A stretch of 64,000 nucleotides of DNA from Paraburkholderia elongata (GCF_013177735.1 NZ_WOEZ01000074.1:106965-170964); one strand, 5' to 3'; positions 6,094 to 15,890 are shown, counted from the stretch's first letter. The notes: generated from the letters alone by a model not told the origin. Numbers and translations: made by a program.

Positions 6094-8507
6094 CAAAACC
6101 CTCTGCACTGTTGATACCTCTGGAATGCGTTCTCTTTGCACAACGCGCGGGCCCGCGGGCCACCTTTCGGGCCACCCATTGGGCCACCCATTGGGCCACC
6201 AAGCAGATCGCACAGATCCAAATCGTTTTCATACCGCGCGAAGCATTCACTCTCGCGACTTTCCCTGCCACCGCACTTTACCATTCCACCATCACCACTT
6301 CCGGTCCCAAAGAGAGCGCTATAAAGCATCGATCTCTTCGCAGAATCCGTCAGGTCCGGCACAAGAGCAGGATAAGGAACCTGCAACTGATCGCTCAGCA
6401 TCAGCTCCGTTGTCTCGCCCCACTTCGGCAGCGGTTCGCTCAGTTCACTACCAAAAAGCTTCCCCGTCAACTTGGCTTTCCAGGCCATGTAACATTCAAC
6501 GCAGAGGCTTGGAACGAAAGCCTTGGAGTCAGACTGAAGACCTGTGAGGTTGGCAGGTGGCGAAACAGGATCGTTACCCAACGCCCAGTTGGTGAGCCAC
6601 ACACCCAGTTCAGCATCGCTGATCGGCTGCTGAACGCCGCCATTCGTTGCCACCGCCGCTGTACGCGTCGACACCGTGCCGTTCGCAGCATAGCCATACC
6701 GGACCACCAGTTTGCGGGCGAGTCCGCCGTTGACCACACCTGCCTTCTCGTCGTACCGAAAAACAGATACGCGCCCGCGCTCGTCGTAACTGATGTCCGC
6801 CTGACCGCTATTGCCTGCTATAGCTGTTGCACGATTCGCGGCGTCACGGCTAAGCGTTCGCATCGACCAACCCGACACGGCATCCCGCGTCGTTGCGATG
6901 TTGCCCCTTGCGTCGTACGTGTAGGTCCAATCTTCAATCTTCGCGCCATTCTGGGATGTCGTGGCCGACAGAAGACGGCCCGCATTGTCGTAGCGTGCGC
7001 CGACCGTCAGTTGGCTCCCCGTCCCGACCGCCTGCAGCCCCTGTTCGCCTGTCAGGTCCGTCGTTTCCCGTTCTGCGTAGCCCGTGACGTTGCCGCTCGA
7101 GTCATAAATGAACGCGCGGATCTTGCCCGGTGTAGCAACCAGATTCGGACGCAGCGAGCTGGCATCGTTGTACTCAATCGTTATTACCGTCTTCTTCCCA
7201 GCGACCGTTGCAATCGCCTTCGTTGGCCGATTGGCGCTGTCCCACGTGTACTGCGTATCGCCTTCTGGAGTCGTTCTCTGCGTCAGATTCCCTGCGATAT
7301 CCCACTTGCGCGATATCGTTCCGGCTGGCGTAACGATTGAACCAGGACGCCAGGCGTCCGGGAAACTGAAACTGTACGTGCTCGTGCCGTACATGTCGCT
7401 GAGTGTCGTCTTGCCGGAACCATAGTTAAGCGATGTATTACGCGTCGTGTCGGGATGGCTGACCGATATCACGCGTGCATTGGCATCGTAAGTCCACGTC
7501 GCTATCCTTGATCCGGATTCGTCCTTTACGCCCGTCAACGCCTTGGGGAAGCGTGCATCTTCGTACAAATATTGACGAATGGATCCGTCTGGATGGGTTA
7601 CCGAAGCAAGATTACCTTTTACGTCGTACGCATACTGCGTGACCTTGCCCAAGGGATCTACCATGCCAACGATGCGATCGCTATCGTCATACTGAAGATT
7701 GATCTTGAATCCGTTCGGTCCTATCTGATCGACCGGCCACTGGTTGATCTGCACCATCCGCTGTCTGGAGTCAAACAGAAACTTGCGGAGCATACCCGTG
7801 CGGGTTGTCTCGGAATAGAGATTGCCGTTGCCCGAATACGCTTCCGTTGTACCGAGCAGGTCGTCTTTCAGGTAGTAGTATCCAGCGCCATCTTTCGTCA
7901 GGGAGAGCCCGCGATTTCCCAGCATGGCCCACGCCTTACCGTTCCACTTGAATGTCAGCGGTTGCTGGTTACCCCGATAAACAACGATTTGCGGCGTGCT
8001 CGCATTAACCGCCGTCAGATCAATCCTGCGCTGCCAGTTGTTGACCCAGTTGCGGCCCATCGCTATCTGCGAGGTGTCATAAAGCCTCGAAAGATACGTG
8101 CGCCCAAAGACGAGTGGGAGCGCATCGCCGCTCGCAAAATCAGTCTCGGAAAGTGTGACGATGCCCTCCGCCGGCAATACCGGGTCCGCCACCGGGCACG
8201 AACCTTCTGGAGAAGGGGGAACCGGTGCGCCACCGCAATAGTCCTTTATCCAGTCCGAAGCATTGGGACAGTTATAGTAATTCATGCTGCTGTACGGATC
8301 GTCTGCGCCCCTCGACATAGGTGTCGTGCCGGCCACCTGGATAGCGCAGGTCGGGGTCCCGGGCGTCCCGAGAGACTTCTGATATGCCTGCATACATTGC
8401 ATGTAATCTGCCGCGTTGGCGCCAAACGCGACTATAAGCAGCATGAATGCGGCCAGCAGGCGAGCCGCCATGCCCGTTTGACTCTCAGTAATTTTCCTGT
8501 TTTTCAT
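6093..8507 (-). CDS. secreted Rhs/YD-repeat protein with variable cysteine-rich C-terminal tip
   Basis: An 804-residue Rhs-family protein. ATG 8507 is preferred over ATG 8513 because AAGGA sits 5 nt before it. The N-terminus has a Sec signal peptide (RLLAAFMLLIVAFGANAADY), then a Cys-rich linker, a DUF6531-like block (DALPLVFGRTYLSRL, MGRNWVNNWQRRIDL) and YD repeats (LQYDDSDRIVGMVDPLG, WTYTYDARGNIATT, ISYDERGRVSVFRYD). It is short for an Rhs protein and no DPxGL-type core box is evident before the tip. The last ~60 residues hold paired cysteines (ECFARYENDLDLC, ALCKENAF, YQQCRGF) and a GGPMGGPMGGPKGGP repeat from a 12-nt DNA repeat. The tip is probably a toxin domain; its activity cannot be named. 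Confidence 0.85.
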   Translation of the reverse strand: MKNRKITESQTGMAARLLAAFMLLIVAFGANAADYMQCMQAYQKSLGTPGTPTCAIQVAGTTPMSRGADDPYSSMNYYNCPNASDWIKDYCGGAPVPPSPEGSCPVADPVLPAEGIVTLSETDFASGDALPLVFGRTYLSRLYDTSQIAMGRNWVNNWQRRIDLTAVNASTPQIVVYRGNQQPLTFKWNGKAWAMLGNRGLSLTKDGAGYYYLKDDLLGTTEAYSGNGNLYSETTRTGMLRKFLFDSRQRMVQINQWPVDQIGPNGFKINLQYDDSDRIVGMVDPLGKVTQYAYDVKGNLASVTHPDGSIRQYLYEDARFPKALTGVKDESGSRIATWTYDANARVISVSHPDTTRNTSLNYGSGKTTLSDMYGTSTYSFSFPDAWRPGSIVTPAGTISRKWDIAGNLTQRTTPEGDTQYTWDSANRPTKAIATVAGKKTVITIEYNDASSLRPNLVATPGKIRAFIYDSSGNVTGYAERETTDLTGEQGLQAVGTGSQLTVGARYDNAGRLLSATTSQNGAKIEDWTYTYDARGNIATTRDAVSGWSMRTLSRDAANRATAIAGNSGQADISYDERGRVSVFRYDEKAGVVNGGLARKLVVRYGYAANGTVSTRTAAVATNGGVQQPISDAELGVWLTNWALGNDPVSPPANLTGLQSDSKAFVPSLCVECYMAWKAKLTGKLFGSELSEPLPKWGETTELMLSDQLQVPYPALVPDLTDSAKRSMLYSALFGTGSGDGGMVKCGGRESRESECFARYENDLDLCDLLGGPMGGPMGGPKGGPRARALCKENAFQRYQQCRGF

Positions 8508-8887
8508 AGTCATCCTTATTGGTTTTACTTGGTTTAATCACAAGCGCCCTATAAGGAGCATTCCATCCCCACTATCCAATAATTCCTAAAATTACAATTT
8601 CCAGAATTCCCGTACACGCTTCTTTCAGACTTCCTACGTAATCCGTATGGAGTTACGCAAGAGCCCGTCAGCCATCAACGCATCGCAGTAAGAAAACCCG
8701 AACGTCAGACGTGAACCGGCTGCACGCGGTCCCGTTTGACGCGAGATATACCTGCATGAAGATTGATGGGGACCGAGGGTCCGATCTGAGACAGCTAGAA
8801 GGAAAATGACGGGGTGCGGCGGCAGCCGCCCCAAAAGAGCGATACAAAACGCTGAGCGCCGCGTTAAGCGCCCAGCGTGACCCGCCG
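8508..8887. other. intergenic region upstream of the Rhs gene
   Basis: About 380 nt, less GC-rich near the Rhs start (8514-8640). It should hold the Rhs promoter and the 3' end region of the DUF2252 gene. Open frames in it lack ribosome sites and family resemblance, and I see no gene, clear terminator or repeat. Confidence 0.5.
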
Positions 8888-10105
8888 TTAAGACTTCTGC
8901 GCCGGCAGATTAAACGCACCCCGGTCATAAGCCTCGCAATACGCCTTCCAATCAACCCCCACCTGCGCTTCGCATTGCGCCGCGAGTTCGATCAACGGCA
9001 ATTGCCAATCCTTGCGATTGCCGAACGCGATCAGCTCGTCCGCAATCGACGACTTCTGCCGGCCACCGCTGCGCAGTTGCGCCCACGCGCTCAACTGGGC
9101 CATGCTGTTGATCACTTCTTCGAGCCGCGGCAGCTTGCCGTCCCAGTCGCTCAACGCGACGCGGTCTTCAGAAGGCTGCAAGCTGCGCAGCACATACGAG
9201 CGCTGATTGAATTCGACCGCATGCAGGAACGCCTGCGAGACCGCCTGATTGCGCCGTTGAACTTCAACCACTCGCTGTGCCTCGCTCTGCCACTTCGGCT
9301 GCGGTGTGCGCACATGCGGCGTCACCGAAGAAGGCAGCGCCTCTTTCAGGTCAAGCAGATAGTTGCCGTCCGGCGAGCCTTTGCCTTCGACGAGAATCGC
9401 GTAGCGATCCACGCCCAGGCTGCCGGTGCCGGCAATCCGCCGCGTCACGTCGATGACGCGATAGAAGTCCGGATTGGGTTGACCGGCGGCAAACTGATGC
9501 ATGAACGCAGTGACGGCGGCGCGCGCCTCGTCACTGATCGCCAGCGCTTTTTTGCCGTCCACTTTGAGCACGCGGGTCTTGCCCTTGAGCGTGGTGCGCC
9601 GGTCGAGATACGCGGCGCGCGTGCGGCTTGCCAGTGCGTCGAACAGATCGCGCACCATGCCGACCGAGGTCTCCGCTTCGATCCAGCGCGCTTTGCCGAA
9701 GGCGAGCGCCGCGCTATAAGCGTCGACCGCGGTGTGGCAGAGCGCGAGTGCCTCCGCGCGGCTCAGTTTGAGGTCGCTCGCGCCGACCAGCACGCTCGTG
9801 AGCAGCCGCACCAGTTCGTAAAGACTTGGCGCGAGGCAGGCTTCATCGAAATCGTTATTGTCGAAATAGATGAGGTGGTTGTCGCCCCTGTAGCTGCCGA
9901 AATTCTCCAGATGCATATCGCCGCAAATCCACACCGGCGGTGCATCGTCGAGCACCTTGTCGCGCGGCAGACGCGCGTAAAACAGATGACAGGCGCCGCG
10001 CAGAAACACGAACGGCGAGCTGCGCATAAGCTTGTATTTCATCGCGAGCCGTTCAGGATCGCGGCCGGTATTGAAGCTGGCGATGGTCTGTGCGATATCG
10101 GACAT
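8888..10105 (-). CDS. DUF2252 family protein
   Basis: A 405-residue protein of the DUF2252 family, which resembles aminoglycoside-phosphotransferase/protein-kinase folds. The catalytic-loop-like motif WICGDMHLENFGSYRG and the following IYFDNNDFDEA (metal-binding Asp positions) are intact. The start is set by AAGGAG six nt before ATG 10105 (MSDIAQTIASF); the open frame extends 135 codons further, but that extension runs antisense-like through the neighbouring gene. It lies 53 nt downstream of the DUF4239 gene on the same strand, so the two are probably co-transcribed. Substrate and physiological role are unknown. Confidence 0.88.
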   Translation of the reverse strand: MSDIAQTIASFNTGRDPERLAMKYKLMRSSPFVFLRGACHLFYARLPRDKVLDDAPPVWICGDMHLENFGSYRGDNHLIYFDNNDFDEACLAPSLYELVRLLTSVLVGASDLKLSRAEALALCHTAVDAYSAALAFGKARWIEAETSVGMVRDLFDALASRTRAAYLDRRTTLKGKTRVLKVDGKKALAISDEARAAVTAFMHQFAAGQPNPDFYRVIDVTRRIAGTGSLGVDRYAILVEGKGSPDGNYLLDLKEALPSSVTPHVRTPQPKWQSEAQRVVEVQRRNQAVSQAFLHAVEFNQRSYVLRSLQPSEDRVALSDWDGKLPRLEEVINSMAQLSAWAQLRSGGRQKSSIADELIAFGNRKDWQLPLIELAAQCEAQVGVDWKAYCEAYDRGAFNLPAQKS

Positions 10106-10158
10106 GTGTTTCTCCTTCATGCGGCTCAATGTGGTTTCAGTATGGGTTCGGTACAGGT

Positions 10159-10926
10159 TCAATGCGAGCGGATCGAATCCGCGAGCGCATGGAGATTGAG
10201 TGGCTTCACACGAATCACACCGCCGCGCGGACTGTCGATATCGGCGACCAGCATGAACGACAGCGACACGATCAGCGGAACGATCAGCAACAATCCGGCT
10301 CCCGCTTTCAAACCGCGCGCGCCGTAGCCGACCAGCACGTTGGCGCACACCGCTATCAGCACCATCAGCGCCCACGCCGCGAAAGGAATGCGATTCCACC
10401 ACGCGGCCTGCGTGTAACCCTGCGTATTGAGCACGTCGTTCATTCCGGCGACAGCGAGCGCGGCCACGGGCGTGGGCTGCGCGGCAGCGGCATTCCTCAC
10501 TGTAGACCACATTGCGTCCTGCAGGCGCGATGTCTCGGCATTGACCCGGGCGAGTTCGCCGGTGTCGCGCGTCGTGTAGAACAGCACGCGCTCGTCGAGA
10601 TAGGTCTTCAGCAAGCCGCGCACGGTCGCCGCATCGGCGGCGGGCAACAGATCGGCGCGGACGTATTCGGTGCCGATCGCGTTCGCCTCTTCTTCCTCAT
10701 AGTTCTTGCGTTGATCGTAGCGGCCTACCGCCATCGAAAAAGTGAAACCGATGATCAGCGCGAGCAGCGTTAGCGTGGCGGCCTGAATCACGCTGAAGTC
10801 GTCGCGTGCGGCCTCGTCGATTTTTCTGAATCTCCGCAACACCGACGCGCCGATGCGCGCCGACAACCACATCGCAACAAAGCAAATAATGAAGACGAGT
10901 GGCGGATGGTCGAATAGGGTTTGCAT
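10159..10926 (-). CDS. DUF4239 (bestrophin-like) membrane protein
   Basis: A 255-residue inner-membrane protein with four predicted helices: PPLVFIICFVAMWLSAR at the N-terminus, a second at about residues 49-65 (TLTLLALIIGFTFSMAV), then a soluble loop (about 70-175) and a C-terminal pair (AAWALMVLIAVCANVLVGYG; LLLIVPLIVSLSFMLVADI). The GFTFSMAxGRYDxRK motif after helix 2 and the ID.PRGG segment near the end are hallmarks of the DUF4239 group. The family is widespread, with no settled function. It precedes the DUF2252 gene in an apparent operon. Confidence 0.85.
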   Translation of the reverse strand: MQTLFDHPPLVFIICFVAMWLSARIGASVLRRFRKIDEAARDDFSVIQAATLTLLALIIGFTFSMAVGRYDQRKNYEEEEANAIGTEYVRADLLPAADAATVRGLLKTYLDERVLFYTTRDTGELARVNAETSRLQDAMWSTVRNAAAAQPTPVAALAVAGMNDVLNTQGYTQAAWWNRIPFAAWALMVLIAVCANVLVGYGARGLKAGAGLLLIVPLIVSLSFMLVADIDSPRGGVIRVKPLNLHALADSIRSH

Positions 10927-11078
10927 GGGCGAGCGTTTTTCTTATCGGAGATTTGTTAACGGGAACGCTTTGGATGGCGATTAAACGTGCACAGCCACTG
11001 CATCATAAGAGACGCCACGCGGATGGGGAAGCATGCGGGCGAAGCTGAATTGGCACGTGGCCGGTAGCATGCCGGGCG

Positions 11079-12044
11079 TCAGGAGCCTGTCATCAGATAG
11101 TAACGTCCGTCCGCACTGACATTGAAGCCGAAACCGCATTCCGTCGGCGAGCCATGCGTCCGTATGTCGAGCGTCTCCGGTGCGGAGAGCTTGAATTCGA
11201 TCAGGCATTTATCCGCTGGTTTGTCCGTGTGTTTGTCCGATGGCTTGTCCGCTGGTTTGTCATAAGGCGCGAGGTTGGTGATCCTCGCGGTGGCGTCGAG
11301 CGGCGCATCGCCGACGCCATCGGTCATCGGCACGCGCGCCACACCGTCGTAAAAACGCACGTAGGCCGACAGGCTGCCCATGTTCGCGCTCGGTTGACCG
11401 TCGGCACTAACGGTGGGATACACGAAGTCGCCGTCGATCCGATAGACGCCGCGCCGCCCTTTCACTGGCTTCACCTCGACACTGTTCCACGCGCCGAAAA
11501 ACATATAACTGGAGAAGCGCGCGCCGTTCGGCGGCACGCCGTTCACCACTGCTTTGCCGGCGATCGATTCGAGGCGTTGGCGCGCAGCCGCTACGGCACG
11601 GCCGAGCAGCGCGTCGTTCGGATAATCGTTGCCACGGCTCACCGCCGTCCGGTAGTACGCGCGCGCATTCGGCAACGCGCCCAGCTTCAGTTGCACATCG
11701 CCCTGATGGACCAACGCCATCGCCACGCGAGCCCGCGCCGAACTGGTCGCTTTCGGCGAGTTCTCCTCGCCCGCCTGCATGGCGGTGGCCTCGGCGAGCG
11801 CGGCTTCCATCTCGACCAGCGTTTGCGCTTCCTTGATGCGCCCGGCTTCAAGCGCGGCCACGCCCAACGCCGCGCATGACGCGTTCGTGCGGCACGGCAC
11901 GTCCTTGCCCGCCAGCAGGTTGCGGCGATAGAGTTCGGCGCGCGAATCGGCGGCTTCCGTTTGCGCCGCGACGAGCGCGGGCGTAAGCGCTGCAATAGCA
12001 GTGACGGCAACGGCAGCAGCGACGACGGCGGTTTTGGCGTTCAT
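11079..12044 (-). CDS. exported TPR-type protein of unknown function
   Basis: A 321-residue protein with a signal peptide (VVAAAVAVTAIAALTPALVAAQ). Residues about 25-150 look like helical TPR repeats (LGVAALEAGRIKEAQTLVEM; VHQGDVQLKLGALPNARAYY). The C-terminal half is beta-rich (VYRIDGDFVYPTVSADGQ, AYVRFYDGVARVP). A Lys/Asp/Pro linker near residue 265 is a short repeat of DKPxDK units. ATG 12044 is chosen because the signal peptide begins there; the ribosome site is weak and an upstream extension of 53 codons has no coding character. No family name recognised. Confidence 0.75.
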   Translation of the reverse strand: MNAKTAVVAAAVAVTAIAALTPALVAAQTEAADSRAELYRRNLLAGKDVPCRTNASCAALGVAALEAGRIKEAQTLVEMEAALAEATAMQAGEENSPKATSSARARVAMALVHQGDVQLKLGALPNARAYYRTAVSRGNDYPNDALLGRAVAAARQRLESIAGKAVVNGVPPNGARFSSYMFFGAWNSVEVKPVKGRRGVYRIDGDFVYPTVSADGQPSANMGSLSAYVRFYDGVARVPMTDGVGDAPLDATARITNLAPYDKPADKPSDKHTDKPADKCLIEFKLSAPETLDIRTHGSPTECGFGFNVSADGRYYLMTGS

Positions 12045-12399
12045 GAGTAAGAGAGGACGATGGCGATGATGCGTTTCGGTGACGCCTTCAAGCAGCCGTA
12101 TGCGTGGCACATTTGACGTGGATTGCCACGGACGCTGGCCGTGATGCTGACAGAAAACCGGCGATTGCGCGAACCCTTGCATGCCGCCGAAGCGAGCAGT
12201 CAATCGTGCGATTCAATCGCAACGCCCGGCACGCGGCGCTCCGTGACGTTTGAGCATGCATGAAACGCATTCGGCACGTCATGCGGCACGCATCGAATGG
12301 CTTGCCATGCACGAGCCGTGTACGATTTTGCACATCGGCAAGCGCCCGTTTGAAACGGTTCACGCATGCGAGAACGGCAAGGCGAACAATGACGCGTAT
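12045..12399. other. intergenic region between the TPR gene and the FtrA gene
   Basis: About 355 nt. It must hold the promoter of the exported TPR gene. Open frames on both strands have no recognisable product and no ribosome site, and no terminator or repeat stands out. Confidence 0.4.
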
Positions 12400-13377
12400 C
12401 TACGCGGGCGTCTGCGCCCCGACCTGCACCCCGAACTTCTTACGATACGCGCCTGGGCTCGTCAACGCGATACGCCGGAAGTGCCGCCGCAGCGATTCTT
12501 CGGAACCGAAGCCCGCCAGCTCCGCAACGCGCGCCATCGCCAATGGGACCGGCGCTTCAAGCAGTTCCCGCGCAATTGCCACGCGTTCACGCACCAGCCA
12601 TTCGTAGGGCGCCATGCCGGTGGCGTCGTGAAACTGCCGCTGCAGCGTACGCGGACTCATCGCCGCCCGTTCGGCCAGCGAGCGTAAGGTGTGTGGCAAC
12701 CCGGGATGGCGGCGCACCCAGTCCATCAGCTTCGCGAGGCGCCCGCCTTCGTCTTGCGGCATCGGCCGCGGCACGAACTGCGCCTGACCGCCCTCGCGAT
12801 GCGGCGGCACCACGAGCCGCTGCGCGACGCGGTTGGCTACAGCGCTGCCGTGATCGCGCCGCACCAGATGCAGCAGCATGTCGAGCCCTGCCGCCGATCC
12901 CGCCGAGGTGATGATCTGTCCTTCGTCGACATATAACGCATCCGGCTGCACGCGCAATTGCGGATAACGCTGTTGCAATTTTTCGGCGTAGCGCCAGTGC
13001 GTCGTGACAGCCTTGCCGTCGAGCACACCCGCAGCCGCCAGCACGAACACGCCGGAGCAGATCGAACAGAGGCGCGCGCCGCGATCGCAGGCGGCGCGAA
13101 TCTTCTTCAGCAGCGGTTCGGGTGGCAACTCGTCAGCGTCGCGCCAGCCGGGGATGACGATCGTATCGGCGCGATCCAGGAGCTTGAGCGTGTACGGCGC
13201 GGCGACGGTGATGCCGCCGGCTGCGCGAATCGGACCGGGTTCGCTCGCGCATACCGCGAAGCGATACCAGTCCACGCCGAGCTCAGGACGTTCGAGCGCG
13301 AACAATTCGGTCACGCAGCCGAATTCGAACGTACAGAGCCGGTCGTAAGCCAGCGCAACGACAAGATGATTATGCAT
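12400..13377 (-). CDS. ftrA: AraC-family regulator with DJ-1/PfpI domain (FtrA type)
   Basis: A 325-residue transcription factor. Residues 1-190 form a DJ-1/PfpI (GATase1-like) sensor domain (LVVALAYDRLCTFEFG; TIVIPGW; RLCSICSGVFVLAAAGVLDGK, with the nucleophile-elbow Cys). Residues 215-315 form a two-HTH AraC DNA-binding domain (LRSLAERAAMSPRTLQRQF; VAELAGFGSEESLRRHF). It is divergent from the rhodanese-domain gene 123 nt away, a pairing typical of FtrA loci, so it probably controls that gene. The ligand is unknown. Confidence 0.9.
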   Translation of the reverse strand: MHNHLVVALAYDRLCTFEFGCVTELFALERPELGVDWYRFAVCASEPGPIRAAGGITVAAPYTLKLLDRADTIVIPGWRDADELPPEPLLKKIRAACDRGARLCSICSGVFVLAAAGVLDGKAVTTHWRYAEKLQQRYPQLRVQPDALYVDEGQIITSAGSAAGLDMLLHLVRRDHGSAVANRVAQRLVVPPHREGGQAQFVPRPMPQDEGGRLAKLMDWVRRHPGLPHTLRSLAERAAMSPRTLQRQFHDATGMAPYEWLVRERVAIARELLEAPVPLAMARVAELAGFGSEESLRRHFRRIALTSPGAYRKKFGVQVGAQTPA

Positions 13378-13500
13378 GGCGTGATGTTACCGGAGATTGA
13401 CGATTACGCCACTTACCCGTTGCGTGCGGCGTCGCGACAATGAAGGCTCCAGAATCGCTTCGCCACGCAATCACACTCGCTGTCCTACAGGAACCTTGCC

Positions 13501-13953
13501 ATGCCCACTCACAACGCGATCAATGCAATGAACGCCGTCACCGCCATCCCCGCTGCCGATAGCGCCGCCGCCCTCGCCCACTTCCAGGCGTCACTGCATT
13601 TCGAAACCGATTGCGCGGACGTGTCCTCAGCACTCGCGAGCGGCTCGCCCGGCTTCGTGCTGCTCGACGTGCGCAGCCCGGCACTGTTCGAGCAAGGCCA
13701 TGTGCCGGGCGCGCTGAACCTACCGCACGGCAAGATCGTGGCGTCGAAGCTCGCGGCGTACCCGCAGGACACGCTGTTCGTCACCTACTGCGCGGGCCCG
13801 CATTGCAACGGCGCTGCACGCGGTGCATTGCGCCTCGCGCAACTGGGGCGGCCCGTCAAATTGATGATCGGCGGCGTCGCGGGCTGGCTCGACGAGGGCT
13901 TCACACTGACCCAAGCCACGGCCAGCCGGGAGATGCTCAATGCCAATACCTAA
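13501..13953 (+). CDS. rhodanese-like sulfurtransferase domain protein
   Basis: A 150-residue single-domain rhodanese. The CH2A-like segment FVLLDVRSPALFEQGHVPGA and the active-site loop TYCAGPHCNGA (catalytic Cys in YCAGPHC) are intact, followed by GRPVKLMIGGVAGW. Such proteins transfer sulfane sulfur in the cytoplasm. Divergent from the FtrA regulator and therefore probably its target. An N-terminal ~25-residue Ala-rich stretch precedes the domain. Ribosome site AGGAAC lies 6 nt before ATG. Confidence 0.9.
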   Translation: MPTHNAINAMNAVTAIPAADSAAALAHFQASLHFETDCADVSSALASGSPGFVLLDVRSPALFEQGHVPGALNLPHGKIVASKLAAYPQDTLFVTYCAGPHCNGAARGALRLAQLGRPVKLMIGGVAGWLDEGFTLTQATASREMLNANT

Positions 13954-14033
13954 CATCTTGGAAATCAATTAAATAAACGCCGCCAACTGTCGATAACAAG
14001 TTCAGCCGCTTCTCCCCCGCGGTTGGACTTAAC

Positions 14034-15890
14034 ATGCAGAGCTCATACAATTTTTGGCTGGTCGCAATCTCGTTCGCCGTCGCGGTGCTGGCGTCTTACA
14101 CGGCGCTCGATTTGACGGGCCGCATCTTCCTGCTGGCGTCGGCAGGTCTGCGGCGCGCGTGGCGCCTGGGCGGCGCCGCGGCGCTCGGTGTCGGTATCTG
14201 GTCGATGCACTTCATCGCGATGCTCGCCTTCTCACTGCCGATTCCTCTCGGCTACGACTTCGCGACGACCGCTTATTCGCTTGGACTCGCGATCGGCGTG
14301 TCGTATCTGGCGCTGGTCGTGACTACCCAAGCGCGGCTCACGCCGCTTCGGCTCGTGGCTGGCGGCGTGCTGATGGGCTTCGGCATCGCCGGCATGCACT
14401 ACACCGGCATGGCGGCGATGGAAATGGAGCCTGGCATCCACTATCAGCCGGCCTGGTTCGCTGGCTCGCTTGCGATCGCGATCGGCGCGTCGACCGCCGC
14501 GCTGTGGATGGCGCGCGCGCTCAGTAACGACGGCGAACGCCACGTGGTGCACAAGCGTTTAGGCGCGGCGCTGGTGATGGGCATCGCGATCAGCGGCATG
14601 CATTACACCGGCATGGCGGCCGCCGAGTTTCCGCTCGGCGCCGTGTGCGGCGCGGCCAAGGGTGTGAACGCCACGTGGCTCGCGACTTCGGTGATCCTGT
14701 TCACCTTTGCCATTCTGATCGTCACGCTGATACTGTCGCGTTTCGATGCGCGCACCAGCTTTCTGATCGGCTCAGTATCGAGTCTCAACGGTCAGATCGT
14801 GCGGCTCGCCACGCTCGACACGCTGACGGGCCTGCCCAACCGCAGCACGCTCACCGACCGCATCGAACGCGCGATCCATAGCGCGCGCCGACAGCGCTCG
14901 CTGTTCGCCATCCTGTTCATGGATCTCGACGGCTTCAAGACCATCAACGATTCGCTCGGCCACTCGGCCGGCGACGAAGTGCTGTCAGCCTTCGCACAGC
15001 GTCTTCTGCTGTGCGTGCGGACGAGCGATACCGTCGCGCGTCTCGGCGGCGACGAATTCGTCGTGCTGTCCGAGAACCTGGATTCACGTGAAGATGCCGG
15101 CACGATGGCCGAAGGCGTGCTCGATCGGATGCGTCAGGGTATATGGACCGATTCGCAACCGCTGCAGGTGATGCCGAGCATCGGCATCGCGCTCTATCCC
15201 AACGACGGCGACACCGTCGACACGCTGCTGAAGCATGCCGACGCGGCCATGTACGAGGCCAAACGCGCCGGCCGCAGCACCTATCGCTTCTTCGGACAAA
15301 GCATGAACGAAGCCGCGACGCGCACGCTGCAAATTCAAAGTGCACTGCATGAAGCGCTCAGCGTCGGCCATTTCTCGCTGCACTTCCAGCCGAAGTTTCA
15401 CGGCAGCGGCAACTCGCTGGCGGGTGCCGAAGCGCTGATCCGCTTGCATCATCCGCAGCTCGGCGCGCTGGCGCCGCTCGAGTTCGTTCCGATTGCCGAG
15501 CGCTCGGGCCAGATCGTGCAGATCGGCTACTGGGTCTTGCGCGAAACCTGCCGGCAGATTCGCCGCTGGGTCGAGCAAGGCCTGCCGTCGATGAAAGTGG
15601 CGATCAATCTGTCACCGCGCCAGCTGTCGCAACCGAACCTCGTCGCAACGATGCTCGAGATCGTCAAAGCGGAAGGCGTGCAATGCGAACAGATCATGTT
15701 CGAAATCACCGAAACCGTCGCGATGCAGGACGCGCCGAAAACCATCGAAATGATCCGCGAGTTCCAGGCAAGCGGCTTTGAAATCGCCATCGACGATTTC
15801 GGCACCGGCTATTCCAGCCTCGCCTATCTGCAACGCTTTCGCGTCAAGCAGTTGAAGATCGACCGCTTCTTCACCAACGGGCGCGAATAG
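14034..15890 (+). pseudogene. MHYT-GGDEF-EAL c-di-GMP protein, truncated in the EAL domain
   Basis: A 618-residue membrane protein. The MHYT sensor (about residues 1-240) has its signature repeats WSMHFIAM, AGMHYTGMA and SGMHYTGMA within seven helices. The GGDEF domain (about 260-430) is intact, with RLGGDEFVVL. The EAL domain begins normally (GAEALIRLHHP, IAINLSP-like, DDFGTGYSSL) but stops at LKIDRFFTNGRE. The last ~80-90 residues of an EAL domain, including the catalytic AEGVE-type segment, are missing. Diguanylate cyclase activity could survive; phosphodiesterase activity should not. The truncation coincides with the end of the convergent M23 gene, which points to a deletion junction. Confidence 0.82.

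Noticed and set aside
6012..7340. Open frame of 442 codons on the + strand opposite the Rhs gene
   Set aside because: Composition is typical antisense of YD repeats, no ribosome site, no family resemblance.
8634..8955. Two short minus-strand frames between the Rhs and DUF2252 genes
   Set aside because: One overlaps the DUF2252 3' end; neither has a start signal or domain.
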